Shown piece by piece: positions 27,803-37,617 of a stretch of 64,000 nt of DNA; position 1 is the stretch's first letter, and every line of letters begins with the position of its first letter. The DNA comes from Vibrio chagasii (GTDB taxonomy: Bacteria; Pseudomonadota; Gammaproteobacteria; Enterobacterales; Vibrionaceae). The notes under the pieces are model-generated. The model was not told the DNA's origin, did no database searches, and saw only the letters and a list, made by a program, of their open reading frames with translations. A program made the translations under genes and the position numbers. The DNA is taken from assembly GCF_024347355.1 (NCBI RefSeq), contig NZ_AP025466.1, positions 186,001-250,000 of the forward strand, written 5' to 3'.

Positions 27803-29494
27803 CTAATCAACGTCAGGTTTAACCCAAACTTGGCTAAAATCGAACCAACCAAGCGCATTACACTTCGCGTTTTGTAAGGTACCGCACTGGTCTTTATTTA
27901 CTCCTAACCAACAGTGGAACATAGGTATCAACTGGTTGCTTTGTACCAGTTGTTTACCAAGCTGCCTTGCCGGGAATTGTTCAAATTCACCTGAGCGCCA
28001 ACGATCAATCATATGACACCATTGATCAAAGTCTTCTGCCGGGCTCGATTCATCAAGAAAACTGTAATCCATAAGCCAGCATGCCAACGCATCGTCTCTG
28101 TTATTTGCAATTCCCATAGGGTTAATCCAAATATCCACGTCATCCGCATGTGGTGGATCGGTTTCATAGCCGAAAAGCTCCACATCGACGTTATATTGCT
28201 TGAGTACCGTAACAATGGCCTTGGCAAGCGTAGGAAACATAGGGTGTTGGCATTGATATGCTAATTTAACTGCAGGCTTAGTATCGGCTGGTGGACATAC
28301 TGGGACTTTTAACTTGATATCGTACCAACCTGGTTTGATGCCGTAAGCATGCAATACGCCCAAATCAATAACTGTCTCTTTGGGGATATGCACAAAAAGA
28401 TCGGCAGCATTTAAAGCATTAGACAAAAACTCAGCCCATGCTGGGTCCTTCGCTATACCTTTCTTTCTATTGAGTAGTAGATAGGTACATCCCGGGTCTA
28501 GTTCTACCTCATCACTATCACCGCGATCAGCGATAACCGGCTTGGAAAGGCTTGGATAAACCATGGACGAATAGGCTTCATCCACGACCCATACCTCGAC
28601 ACGATCAATCAGCGGCCTAAAGCCAAAGTAGCCATTGAAAGCGGTTAATACGAGTTGTTTTTCGTCATTCTTTTCAATGCGATATGGACCAGTACCAATT
28701 GGACGAATATCGTAGTCCTCGCCACGTAAAATCATCGGCAACGTCACTTTTGCGACGGATTCTGTAAGCGCGAGTGGGAAGTATTTATCCGGGCGCGTTA
28801 GAAAGACATCAACGACGCAATTGGCCGGAGATGATACGTCTTTAATATGGGAGAACATATTAAGTGGCTCGAGTGCTAGCAGTGTATCAACGACGTGATT
28901 GGTCATGAGTGGCTCACCATTATGGAAGCGCACACCGGGTCTCAAGAAAAACCGCCATTGATAGTCACTGATTTGCTGCCAAGAGTGGGCAAGATCAGGC
29001 TGTAACTGGTCGTTTTCATCCAAGCGAGTCAAACCACTAAACACTTGGCAGGCTATGTGTTGCTCTGAACGACGCATCGACTTAGTCGGGTTAAGCATGG
29101 AGAGCGGACGATAATAAGGCAAACGGATAACCTGTTCGCCCTCTTGGTACTGAACGCCCAAGTAGTTTTGGATGACTTGAGTTAGCTTCGCGGCATTTTG
29201 ATCAAGAACAGACAATGCCTGTCCAATCTTACCTTCTTCTAAGTAGCGTCTTGCCAAGTTTTCGCTAACGTCACAACGATTCTGCTTGAAGATGAGTTGG
29301 GATAACTTACCTCGACCAGCTGCAGGTAGCCACTCTACCCACCCCTCTTCTTCGAGTTTGTTGAGTACCATTCTAGCATTTCGACGGGTACAACAGAGCA
29401 CATCTGTTATGTCATCAAGCTGAACATCAGAGTCTTTACCATCGAAGTATTCAAATAGGGTTTCGAATTGAACGCGAAGTCTAGGGCTACTCAT
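27803..29494 (-). CDS. SgrR-family transcriptional regulator with solute-binding domain
   Basis: A 563-residue protein. An N-terminal SgrR-type winged helix-turn-helix (about 1-110, DVLCCTRRNARMVLNKLEEEGWVEW) is joined to a bacterial solute-binding protein family 5 domain (about 160-520, LRPGVRFHNGEPLMTNHVVDTL). E. coli SgrR activates the sRNA SgrS under sugar-phosphate stress. Here I see no SgrS-like RNA in the upstream 160 bp; the neighbour is a DMT exporter, which is a candidate target. No signal peptide, so cytoplasmic. Confidence 0.88.
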   Translation of the reverse strand: MSSPRLRVQFETLFEYFDGKDSDVQLDDITDVLCCTRRNARMVLNKLEEEGWVEWLPAAGRGKLSQLIFKQNRCDVSENLARRYLEEGKIGQALSVLDQNAAKLTQVIQNYLGVQYQEGEQVIRLPYYRPLSMLNPTKSMRRSEQHIACQVFSGLTRLDENDQLQPDLAHSWQQISDYQWRFFLRPGVRFHNGEPLMTNHVVDTLLALEPLNMFSHIKDVSSPANCVVDVFLTRPDKYFPLALTESVAKVTLPMILRGEDYDIRPIGTGPYRIEKNDEKQLVLTAFNGYFGFRPLIDRVEVWVVDEAYSSMVYPSLSKPVIADRGDSDEVELDPGCTYLLLNRKKGIAKDPAWAEFLSNALNAADLFVHIPKETVIDLGVLHAYGIKPGWYDIKLKVPVCPPADTKPAVKLAYQCQHPMFPTLAKAIVTVLKQYNVDVELFGYETDPPHADDVDIWINPMGIANNRDDALACWLMDYSFLDESSPAEDFDQWCHMIDRWRSGEFEQFPARQLGKQLVQSNQLIPMFHCWLGVNKDQCGTLQNAKCNALGWFDFSQVWVKPDVD

Positions 29495-29656
29495 AAAGAG
29501 GAAAACTTAATCAAGGGATATTGAATTCAGTTTCCTCATTTTATAAGAGAAAATCAATCTAACTGATAATGTTTTTACACAGAATTATCGAATTTAGGCA
29601 GGCCTACTCAAACATAGAGAAGTGACAAGCACCAAAAGTACTCAGACGCTCTAGAG

Positions 29657-29890
29657 TTACATGACATCACAGCCTATTTCGTTAGCAATATCTCGAAGTT
29701 GGTGATCGTCATCGAGTTTTATTGACCACTTACACTCAGAGCCATTTGCGGAGATGACATTTGCCCCTTTTCCGATCAGTTGAATGGCATCAACCTGTGC
29801 TTGTAGCGTGACTCTATGCTCACCATCTAAACGCACAACAAGCTCATGTGCTGTTGCAATGACTTTTCCACTTTTAAAGGTTATGACCAT
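29657..29890 (-). CDS. Small Vibrio protein, probably DUF3389
   Basis: A 77-residue protein with N-terminus MVITFKSGKVIATAHELVVRL and a single cysteine pair separated in sequence (ECKW, GCDVM). It looks like the DUF3389 family of vibrios, but I recall this from general similarity only. Cytoplasmic, predicted beta-rich. Function unknown. It lies between sgrR-like and menI-like genes on the same strand with no overlap. Confidence 0.6.
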   Translation of the reverse strand: MVITFKSGKVIATAHELVVRLDGEHRVTLQAQVDAIQLIGKGANVISANGSECKWSIKLDDDHQLRDIANEIGCDVM

Positions 29891-29967
29891 GGATTTCTCA
29901 AACTAGGATTATGGTTGGATAATGGCGTTAAAACCGGAGACCACAATGGGCCTAACAGTCTGACGAG

Positions 29968-30393
29968 TTATCGCTTGTGTTTTTTTACCGCAATGGTGAG
30001 ACGACTTGTGCAAACTAAGCGTTGACGCTCGTCAGTGATGTTTATCTGCCATACTTGTGTCGATACGCCAAGGTGAATAGGCTCGGCGGTACCGATTACA
30101 TGCCCTTCACGCATCGACCTTACATGATTCGCGTTGATATCGAGTCCGACACAGTAGTAGCCTTCTGGCACACAGAAATTTGCTGCTAATGAGCCTAGCG
30201 TTTCTGCAAGAACAACGGAAGCGCCACCATGAAGCATACCAAGTGGTTGGTGAGTGAAGTGACAAACGGGCATCGTTGCCACTAATGAATTGTCGTTTAC
30301 CTCGGTATAAACAATGTTGAGGTGCTCAATTAAGGTATTCTTTGAGGTTGCGTTGAAGGTATCTAGGTCAACAGGCTTTTTCCAAATGGTCAT
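29968..30393 (-). CDS. menI: 1,4-dihydroxy-2-naphthoyl-CoA thioesterase-like hotdog protein
   Basis: A 141-residue hotdog thioesterase closely resembling E. coli MenI/YdiI: start MTIWKKPVDLDTFNA, the LGMLHGGASVVLAETLGS catalytic helix with the Glu nucleophile, VGLDINANHVRSMREG, and LHLGVSTQVWQI-type strand. It hydrolyses DHNA-CoA in menaquinone synthesis or related aryl-CoAs (EntH-like). It is unlinked to other men genes, as in E. coli. Cytoplasmic. Confidence 0.85.
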   Translation of the reverse strand: MTIWKKPVDLDTFNATSKNTLIEHLNIVYTEVNDNSLVATMPVCHFTHQPLGMLHGGASVVLAETLGSLAANFCVPEGYYCVGLDINANHVRSMREGHVIGTAEPIHLGVSTQVWQINITDERQRLVCTSRLTIAVKKHKR

Positions 30394-30548
30394 GCAGGTT
30401 CCTTAATTATTGATATCGTTATCGCTTGAGCAGATTTCGCTATTGGTGTCTGTTCGAGTCTTACATCTAACAAGTTATCTTATAGCTATTAGCCATTATG
30501 CAAGTTGATGTTAACATGCATAAAAACCGAATACACAGAGGATATTTT

Positions 30549-31337
30549 ATGATGTCATGGATGAAGTTTGCCTCGCTTCTCACACTCGCAGGCTTAACCG
30601 CGTGCAGCGCTTCCCCAACGGGAAGAAATCAATTGCTGCTCTTTTCAGACAAAGATATGTCTCAGCTTGGTGCACAATCTTTCGAACAGATGAAGAAAGA
30701 GCAACCTCTCAGTAAAGATGCAAAGACCAACGCTTATGTACAATGTGTAGCAAATAGCATTACTCAACATATCCCTAAGCAAGATTTCAGCGAATGGGAA
30801 GTGGTTGTTTTTGATAGTGACCAAGTCAACGCGTTTGCCTTACCTGGCGGTAAAATCGGTGTGTATACTGGGCTACTTAACGTAGCTGTAAATCAAGATC
30901 AACTAGCGACCGTTATAGGGCACGAAGTCGCACACGTTTTAGCTGATCACAGTAACGAACGTTTGTCCCAATCACAGATCGCCAATACAGGTTTATCGAT
31001 TACGAGTGTTGCTTTGGGTTCATCTGAATACAAGCAATATCAAGGTGTAACCATGGCTGCGTTAGGTTTAGGTGTTCAGTATGGCGTGATTTTACCCTAT
31101 GGTCGTACACAAGAGTCTGAGGCCGACATAGTTGGTTTAGAGTACATGGCACAAGCCGGTTTCGACCCAGGGCAGAGTGTCGACTTATGGCAAAACATGG
31201 CGAAAGCATCTGGCGGTAGCCAACCACCAGAATTACTATCGACACACCCTTCCCACAGTACTCGAATCAAAGATCTACAGTCCAAGATCACGACGTTGCC
31301 AAAATCAAAAGCCTCGAGGCCAAACTGCAAAGCCTAG
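30549..31337 (+). CDS. M48-family lipoprotein metallopeptidase
   Basis: A 262-residue protein from ATG 30549 with lipobox LAGLTACS, so it is a lipoprotein, probably in the outer membrane facing the periplasm. The zinc site is HEVAH in GHEVAHVLADHSNERLSQ, with the third ligand Glu in TQESEADIVGLEYMA and STHPSHSTR near the end. It resembles E. coli LoiP/YcaL, proteases in envelope quality control. I start it at 30549 (or 30552) because GAGG lies upstream; the longer frame from 30498 would put a polar extension before the signal. Confidence 0.9.
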   Translation: MMSWMKFASLLTLAGLTACSASPTGRNQLLLFSDKDMSQLGAQSFEQMKKEQPLSKDAKTNAYVQCVANSITQHIPKQDFSEWEVVVFDSDQVNAFALPGGKIGVYTGLLNVAVNQDQLATVIGHEVAHVLADHSNERLSQSQIANTGLSITSVALGSSEYKQYQGVTMAALGLGVQYGVILPYGRTQESEADIVGLEYMAQAGFDPGQSVDLWQNMAKASGGSQPPELLSTHPSHSTRIKDLQSKITTLPKSKASRPNCKA

Positions 31338-31386
31338 TATCAATGCGAAGAGTACTCCCCATAGCAGAGCTCGACTTACACCTGAT

Positions 31387-31422
31387 AAAAAAACGCCCTA
31401 TCCAAATGGTTAGGGCGTTTTT
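31387..31422. terminator. Bidirectional terminator between M48 and M50 genes
   Basis: Stem AAAAACGCCCTA/TAGGGCGTTTTT with a 10-nt loop. Confidence 0.9.
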
Positions 31423-31466
31423 CGTTTCGTCAGCTTCTGCGCTGACATTTACTGTATAACAAGGTA

Positions 31467-32549
31467 CTAAGTACCAAGGATCTGTAACGGTAGGCTTAAT
31501 AGCTGGTCTCCCGTAGATGCGAAATACCAAATAACGCCGATCAAACTAGACACTAGACCTACATACCAAAGGAAAGAAACTACTTGCCCATATCTATCTA
31601 GTGGTAATAAATGGCTATGGTGGCGCCCTCTCCATTCAAACAGGATTTCAACACTACCCATAATCAATAAGAAACCAAACAGAGTTAGATTTAGCTGATA
31701 GCTAAGAACAACTCCAGCAACCGCGGCTGCGACACACAGAACGATGCCGAGCACGCTGTTCATTGAAAAGCTAATACTTTTTAGAACATGACCGCCATCG
31801 AGAGGCAAAATTGGCAGCAAGTTGAATAAGTTGAGTAAGGCATTAAATACCGCAAGGCCAGCAAAGAACATTTCGCCTGTCACCCAATACAAAACGGTAA
31901 ACACAAGCGACAATATCAGCCCAAACAAAGGCCCCATGATTGAGATAACGACATCTTGCCATCGTGTATTAATCTTTTCATCAGAGAGAGCTAAACCACC
32001 GAGGAAGGGGATAAGATAAATACCTTTTGTTTTCATACCAAAGTATTTCATGGCTCTAATATGTCCGTATTCATGGAACATCAAGCAAGCGATCAAAGCG
32101 AGAGCGAACTGGATAGAAAATAGCCACGAATATGCCGCTAAACTTGCAGATGCAAGTACTACTTTAATCAACTTAGCGCTCTTGAGCGCTTTCATTCCAA
32201 GTGATATTAACCCAATCAGGCTAAAGCGCTTTTCAGGTTTAGGTGCCACAACCGGAGTTTGCTGCTCGATGTCTTTAGTATTACGGCTTCCTTCGGTGAC
32301 GACTTGTCCGTTAACCAGCGCCTTATAAGCCATCTCAAAAGGTTGCCACTGAACCATAGACTCAACGTGACACTGCAACGTTTCTTCGCCAGAACGAAGC
32401 AAAAATGTGTGTGTACGCACATCACCGTCTTCCGAAGTCGCATCTAATTGAGACACTAATGTGTTGTCCCAAAATAGCTGCTGCCATCCTGCCATCGATC
32501 CTTCTAAACGAAGCGGTTTACCAAGAAACTCTATCGCGAGTAATTCCAA
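31467..32549 (-). CDS. M50-family site-2-like intramembrane metalloprotease
   Basis: A 360-residue protein. The soluble N-terminal 110 residues precede about six helices. The zinc site is HEYGH (about 160) and the third ligand is in NLLPILPLDGGHVL (about 245), both standard for S2P proteases. Substrates unknown. The N-terminal cytoplasmic domain is not a PDZ, unlike RseP. The gene is convergent with the M48 peptidase and has its own upstream region. Confidence 0.88.
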   Translation of the reverse strand: MELLAIEFLGKPLRLEGSMAGWQQLFWDNTLVSQLDATSEDGDVRTHTFLLRSGEETLQCHVESMVQWQPFEMAYKALVNGQVVTEGSRNTKDIEQQTPVVAPKPEKRFSLIGLISLGMKALKSAKLIKVVLASASLAAYSWLFSIQFALALIACLMFHEYGHIRAMKYFGMKTKGIYLIPFLGGLALSDEKINTRWQDVVISIMGPLFGLILSLVFTVLYWVTGEMFFAGLAVFNALLNLFNLLPILPLDGGHVLKSISFSMNSVLGIVLCVAAAVAGVVLSYQLNLTLFGFLLIMGSVEILFEWRGRHHSHLLPLDRYGQVVSFLWYVGLVSSLIGVIWYFASTGDQLLSLPLQILGT

Positions 32550-32682
32550 ACTATAAATTCCAATTAAATGACCATCAAAATGAGCCGATATTATGCCGAT
32601 TTAGGGAATGTCGGTAAACAGAAACAAAATCGTTACATAGTGAGCTATTGAACACTATTTATACCGTAAAGGTGCATAAACA

Positions 32683-32699
32683 CTCTGGTCACACCTCCA
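32683..32699 (+). promoter_or_regulatory. Candidate FadR operator upstream of fadL
   Basis: CTCTGGTCACACCTCCA shares the CTGGTC core and AC.T positions with the FadR consensus (ANCTGGTCNGACNTGTT), with mismatches at the outer bases. It lies about 210 bp before the fadL start, in a 358-bp gap that holds no other gene (32550-32907). FadR control of fadL and volA is plausible. Confidence 0.4.
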
Positions 32700-32907
32700 A
32701 CCACAAATAAACCATTGATTGTATTTATGATATTGATGTTAAAGTGCCGCCCCTCAAAAATATAAGTTCACAAAATAACAACTCTTTCTTTGACTTTATA
32801 TAAAACATGAATTTAACATGCTGTTTACATTGGAGCTTCAACACCAAAAATGCTCAGTGTGTTTTCAAACCATAATAACGAAATTCGATGCCCTAGGAGG
32901 GTCAAGG

Positions 32908-34161
32908 ATGAAAACAATACAACGCTCTCTCATTTCACTTTCGGTGCTATTTGCATGTAATTCACTTGCCGCTGGTTTCCAAGTTGCTGAGCATTCTGCC
33001 TCAGGCCTTGGTCGCTCGTTTTCAGGTGAAGGTGCAGTAGCTGACAACGCGAGTGTATTAGCGAGAAACCCCGCCGCAATGACCCTATTTGATACTGCCC
33101 AATTTTCAGGCGCGGTTTCTATCGTCGATCCTGAGGTTAATGTTACTCAGACAAAAATTAATGATGATGCTTTCAATCAAAAGTCTTCCGATGTCGCTCC
33201 CCTACAAGTAGTACCAGCGGCTTACTATATAAGCCCAATTAATGAAAAGTGGGCGTGGGGTGTGGGTATGTTCACAAACTATGGCGTTGCGACTGATTAC
33301 CCAGACGACATATATGGCGGCGATCTTGCCGGTGATACGTCTCTAGTGTCAGTAAACTTAAACCCCAATATTGCTTACAGAATCAATGATAGTTTTAGCG
33401 TTGGTGCAGGAGTCAACTTCGTTTATGCAGAAGCTGAGCTGAACAGGCATAAAGGCAGTCTTACTGCCGGTGGTTCACCTAGCGATAAACTCATTTCTAT
33501 GACGGGGGAAACCTTCGCTTTTGGTTGGAATGTCGGTGCCTTGTATGAACTGAACCAGCACAACCGTTTTGGTTTTGGTTACCGGTCATCTGTAGAGCTA
33601 GATTTCGATGACGGTGAGTTCACAGATTACACGGGCTTGAAGATGGCGAATAGCGCACCAGGAAAAACAACCGGTCGTTTAGAAATCGAACTTCCTGATA
33701 TTTTCGAACTGTCTGCTTTCCACCAACTTAATGATGCTTGGGCTATACACTATGGTTGGCAATTAACTAAATGGAGTAAGTTTGAGGAGCTAAAAGCGAC
33801 GAGCTCTGATTGTAAAAACAATGAATGCTTCTTGAAGAAAGAGCATTACGAAGACAACCAGAGATGGTCTGTTGGTACAACTTATATGGTTAACTCAAAT
33901 TGGATGCTACGTGCAGGTATGGCTTATGACGAACAAGCTGGCGAAGCAACATTAAGCATCCCTGATAGTGACCGTATGTGGTACTCAGCCGGTCTAACGT
34001 ATTCTGTATCAGAAAATATGACTTTGGATGCCGCGTTCGCATTAGTACAAAGTAAAAGTGGCTCATTTACAGAAACCGATGCGTTAGGAAATAAGTTTAC
34101 ATTTGAAGCCGAGGGAGTTGCTTACCTTTCAGCGATTCAGCTTAACTACACCTTCAACTAA
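32908..34161 (+). CDS. fadL: FadL-family outer-membrane long-chain fatty-acid channel
   Basis: A 417-residue beta-barrel protein. The signal peptide is MKTIQRSLISLSVLFACNSLA; the mature start AGFQVAEHSASGLGRSFSGEGA and the ARNPAAM segment are the FadL hatch signature. Terminal YLSAIQLNYTFN is a barrel end. ATG 32908 has AGGAGG upstream; the longer frame from 32818 is not needed. It takes up long-chain fatty acids. It lies 18 nt before volA on the same transcript, the arrangement known from V. cholerae (VCA0862-VCA0863). Confidence 0.93.
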   Translation: MKTIQRSLISLSVLFACNSLAAGFQVAEHSASGLGRSFSGEGAVADNASVLARNPAAMTLFDTAQFSGAVSIVDPEVNVTQTKINDDAFNQKSSDVAPLQVVPAAYYISPINEKWAWGVGMFTNYGVATDYPDDIYGGDLAGDTSLVSVNLNPNIAYRINDSFSVGAGVNFVYAEAELNRHKGSLTAGGSPSDKLISMTGETFAFGWNVGALYELNQHNRFGFGYRSSVELDFDDGEFTDYTGLKMANSAPGKTTGRLEIELPDIFELSAFHQLNDAWAIHYGWQLTKWSKFEELKATSSDCKNNECFLKKEHYEDNQRWSVGTTYMVNSNWMLRAGMAYDEQAGEATLSIPDSDRMWYSAGLTYSVSENMTLDAAFALVQSKSGSFTETDALGNKFTFEAEGVAYLSAIQLNYTFN

Positions 34162-34179
34162 CCGTACGGGATTATACAC

Positions 34180-36666
34180 ATGAACAACAAATTTTCTTTA
34201 TCTCTCGTATGCTCGGCACTACTACTTGCTGGCTGTGGGGACAACAGTAAAAGCTCTGGTGATTCAACAGCTGCACCTTATTCAGACGCTATTAATCAAT
34301 CGTTAGCTAGAAGTTCAAAGATTAGCTTCACGCTTTTAGGTAGTGAAGCGGATGTTCCTCTTCCCTCTTTCTTTTTGTTCGATACCAATGATCACACATT
34401 GAATATTCCATTAGATGCAAACTCCACTGGTCTACTGAATGATCCAAAAGTAGCAATGGGAGAAGTTGATGGTTGGAGTACTATCATGCCATTCACTATT
34501 AATGTGAACCTTCCAATTGATAGAACGCTGAAGAATGATGTCGTGATGAACGAGACGACACCGTTTAGCGCACACTTAAATGATGGTGTAAAATTGGCTA
34601 AGGTAGATGTAGACCTAAGCACAGGTGTCATGTCTAACTTTACCGCACTAACGGCTGGTGTTGACTACTTAGTGGTCTCTAGGGACTTCAAAACCATAAA
34701 TATTTTACCGCTTAAAGGGTTAGACCCTAGCTCAGATTATATATACGCATTAACCGACTCAATTGTTGATAGCGCAGATGAGCCTCTCGGTACTTCTAGT
34801 TCTTATGCGGCGTTAAAAACGACTGATATTGATCAAGCAGGTTCACTCGATTTACCACAAAAAATTATCCATCAAGTAGAGGCGTTGTTTGCTGGCTATG
34901 GTGAAGTGTCAAGTTCAGACGAGATCATCTATTCATCTTGGTTTACGACTGCTTCTGCGGGTAACGTGATGCAAAAGACTAAAGCAGCTATTGCAACTTC
35001 AATTAACCCGGAAATAAAGCCAGACGGGGTATGGAAAGGCACTGCTAACCCTAACAACATTTCAAAAGATGACTTGAATAGCCTATACGCCATTGATGCC
35101 GATGATACTGGCGTTAATTTCGGTGATGCCGTAACAAACGATCCTCTATTTTCAAGTGCGTTTGGAACCGATAGCGCGGTTCTTTTGAAAGATAATTATG
35201 ATGAGCTGCTGACTAAGGCTTCAAATCTAGACTCTATTGAAGTCTATCGTGGAACCGTAAAACTTCCTTATTTCCTAAGCGATCAAGTTGATGGCGATGC
35301 ATGGAAAATGCAGCCATGGCGAAGTGGTATGCCTAGCATTTTCAAGATCCTTAACACTCTAAGTTCAGGTTCCGATGCTGATAAAGCTGCAATTTCTGAA
35401 CAACTGATTGCATTAGGCTTTACGTCATTGCCGGATCAACTTTTGATTCCTCAATATCAGGCCTTACTGGTTGGCTCGGAATTGACGCTAGCTAATGGTA
35501 ATCAACTAGACGCAGAGCGAATTCTTACACAATATAGTGCGGTTCCTCAAATTAGAGCAGTAAAAGAAGTACCTTTCATCATGTTCGTACCAAAAGGTAT
35601 AGGTACTGACAACGTACCATTACTTCAGTACCAGCATGGGATTACAAACCTTAAAGAAAGCGCATATGCTTTAGCTCTGAGTCATATCAGCACTGCAGTG
35701 CAAACTGGCAAGACCCCGTATGCTTTAATAGCTATTGACCAACCTCTGCATGGTCAGCGAGGTCTATCTGAAGAAATCGTTACTACGCCATCCAACCCTA
35801 CTGTTTTCATGAACCTAGAATATCTTCCTGTTGCGCGCGATAACATTCGTCAAGGTGCAATAGATGGAATGGGATTAAGATATGCAATGAATTATGTGGC
35901 GCCATCAGAAGCAGCATTTTCGACTGTGAATGAGGATAATGTGTCACTAATTGGTCATTCAATTGGCGCTATTACGGGTATCAGTTCATACGCTGTTGCA
36001 AATACTTCACTTAACAACCCAGTTGACCCAATGTTTAGCTATACAACAGCAACATTAGCAAACCCAGGGGGCGGCATTGCACCATTCCTACTCGAATCTG
36101 GAGAATTCGCTCCTGTCATTAAACATAGTGTCGTAGCGTCTTCCATAGAAGAGTATGCAATTTACTGGGAAACAAAATGTATCGCAGATAGACTGAAACC
36201 TGGAGACTGTTTTAACAAGTTCTATGGTGATGTCGCTAATAAATCTACAAAAAGTATTATTGATGAAACCTTGGCTTCTTTTACTTACGCAGCGCAGACA
36301 GTCCTAGATAATGTCGATCCTCTCAACATGGCATCTCAAGTTACCGGTTCAGTTTTAGGTATCCAAGCTAATGGTGATTCAACAATACCAAACCAAGTAT
36401 CTACGACTCCGACGGCCGGCACTGAACCTCTATTTAAGAAATTAGGTTTAGTAAATAGTACGTCCGATACGTCGGGCACTCGTGTTGCTTCATACTTTGA
36501 TGAGTCTTCAAACGCTAAACACTCTACGGTAATCACTCCGGGCTCAGCAGCTGAGGGTCTCGCTCATGCAGAAATGAGTTCGCAAATTGTTCAGTTTACC
36601 TTAACGAACGGTAATAGTGATGGTAGTTTATCCGTCACATCTGGCTTATTGGACGCAAGCAAATAA
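34180..36666 (+). CDS. volA: VolA-like surface lysophospholipase lipoprotein
   Basis: An 828-residue lipoprotein with lipobox LLLAGCGD. The hydrolase motif GHSIG is in SLIGHSIGAITG at about 590, with QHGI and DQPLHGQRG in a typical alpha/beta-hydrolase core; the first 350 residues are a large N-terminal domain (LPSFFLFDT near residue 65). In V. cholerae, VolA is exposed on the cell surface and releases fatty acids from lysophosphatidylcholine for uptake by the FadL partner encoded just upstream. The tight spacing here supports the same function. Confidence 0.93.
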   Translation: MNNKFSLSLVCSALLLAGCGDNSKSSGDSTAAPYSDAINQSLARSSKISFTLLGSEADVPLPSFFLFDTNDHTLNIPLDANSTGLLNDPKVAMGEVDGWSTIMPFTINVNLPIDRTLKNDVVMNETTPFSAHLNDGVKLAKVDVDLSTGVMSNFTALTAGVDYLVVSRDFKTINILPLKGLDPSSDYIYALTDSIVDSADEPLGTSSSYAALKTTDIDQAGSLDLPQKIIHQVEALFAGYGEVSSSDEIIYSSWFTTASAGNVMQKTKAAIATSINPEIKPDGVWKGTANPNNISKDDLNSLYAIDADDTGVNFGDAVTNDPLFSSAFGTDSAVLLKDNYDELLTKASNLDSIEVYRGTVKLPYFLSDQVDGDAWKMQPWRSGMPSIFKILNTLSSGSDADKAAISEQLIALGFTSLPDQLLIPQYQALLVGSELTLANGNQLDAERILTQYSAVPQIRAVKEVPFIMFVPKGIGTDNVPLLQYQHGITNLKESAYALALSHISTAVQTGKTPYALIAIDQPLHGQRGLSEEIVTTPSNPTVFMNLEYLPVARDNIRQGAIDGMGLRYAMNYVAPSEAAFSTVNEDNVSLIGHSIGAITGISSYAVANTSLNNPVDPMFSYTTATLANPGGGIAPFLLESGEFAPVIKHSVVASSIEEYAIYWETKCIADRLKPGDCFNKFYGDVANKSTKSIIDETLASFTYAAQTVLDNVDPLNMASQVTGSVLGIQANGDSTIPNQVSTTPTAGTEPLFKKLGLVNSTSDTSGTRVASYFDESSNAKHSTVITPGSAAEGLAHAEMSSQIVQFTLTNGNSDGSLSVTSGLLDASK

Positions 36667-36683
36667 GTACGATTTAACATACC

Positions 36684-36710
36684 AAAGCCCAGTTTCGACT
36701 GGGCTTTTTC
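36684..36710 (+). terminator. Intrinsic terminator after volA
   Basis: Stem AAAGCCCAGT/ACTGGGCTTT with a TTCG tetraloop and T run. Confidence 0.95.
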
Positions 36711-36978
36711 GTTTCTACGTGTTCAAACCCTCAGTTACTTCCTCTGCTATAGTTAAATCGCTGTCTTTATCGAACTCACTTGTTTGAAAAGGAAAACTCT
36801 ATACGCGTATTGACTGTGATTGACACTGTATTACATCTTTCTGGCTAATATTTTATATCAGCACATCTCTAGAGTTAGAATTTTGTAGAATCTCGCTTTT
36901 AATTCTCCAATCCCCTTTAATTTTTCAGGATAAAGTGGATAATACCGCCACCAAAAACATTAATAATGTGAGTCCATT
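36711..36978. other. Intergenic region before phnA
   Basis: No coding frame or clear RNA seen. It is AT-rich leader and presumably holds the phnA promoter (TTGACT and TATATC-like hexamers around 36815-36860). Confidence 0.3.
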
Positions 36979-37536
36979 ATGTCTTCTGAAGCTACTATGC
37001 TAGAACGCTGCCAATCTAAATGTGAACTATGTGGTTCTGATTCTTCTCTTACTGCATACGCAGTACCGCCACACAGCCACGTAACAGTGGATCACGGCAT
37101 CATGGTATGTGACAAATGTCTTGGTGAGATTGACGAGCCTAAAGATATTAACCACTGGCGCTGCCTAACTGACAGCATGTGGAGTCAAGAAGCCCCTGTT
37201 CAAGTAACAGCATGGCGCCAACTAACTCGTCTTAACTCAGAGAGCTGGGCTCAAGACGCGCTAGATATGATGTACATGGAAGAAGAAACATCTGTTTGGG
37301 CTCAGATCGGCATGTCTGCTGATGACAAACCGCTTGATGTAAACGGCGTTGAATTGAAGAAAGGTGACGACGTAACAGTCATCAAAGACCTTCCAGTTAA
37401 AGGTACTAACCAAGTAATTAAGCAAGGTACTGTTATCCGCGGTATTAGCGTTGGTGACGACCCTAAGCTTGTTTCTGGTAAAACAAACGGCGGTCAATCA
37501 ATGTACGTAATCGCTGAGTTCTGTCGTAAGAAGTAA
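36979..37536 (+). CDS. PhnA/YjdM-domain protein
   Basis: A 185-residue cytoplasmic protein. The N-terminal zinc ribbon uses CELCG (about 15) and CDKC (about 45); the C-terminal about 70 residues form the PhnA SH3-like domain with DVNGVELKKGDDVTVIKDL, VKGTNQVIKQGT and VRGI. Despite the name, the family is not a phosphonoacetate hydrolase; function unsettled. It is monocistronic. Confidence 0.88.
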   Translation: MSSEATMLERCQSKCELCGSDSSLTAYAVPPHSHVTVDHGIMVCDKCLGEIDEPKDINHWRCLTDSMWSQEAPVQVTAWRQLTRLNSESWAQDALDMMYMEEETSVWAQIGMSADDKPLDVNGVELKKGDDVTVIKDLPVKGTNQVIKQGTVIRGISVGDDPKLVSGKTNGGQSMYVIAEFCRKK

Positions 37537-37565
37537 TCTCGCATTAAGTATCCGATAAAAATGAA

Positions 37566-37587
37566 AAGGCGCTCGATTGAGCGCCTT
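37566..37587. terminator. Terminator-like hairpin between phnA-like and rhlE genes
   Basis: Stem AAGGCGCTC/GAGCGCCTT with loop GATT; T tract is poor on plus and better on minus (AAAATG side). Confidence 0.65.
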
Positions 37588-37617
37588 CCTTGTATCTACT
37601 ATCTAACTATTTTCAAT

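Noticed and set aside
29495..29656. SgrS-like small RNA upstream of the SgrR-like gene
   Set aside because: No terminator hairpin or SgrS-like pairing region seen.
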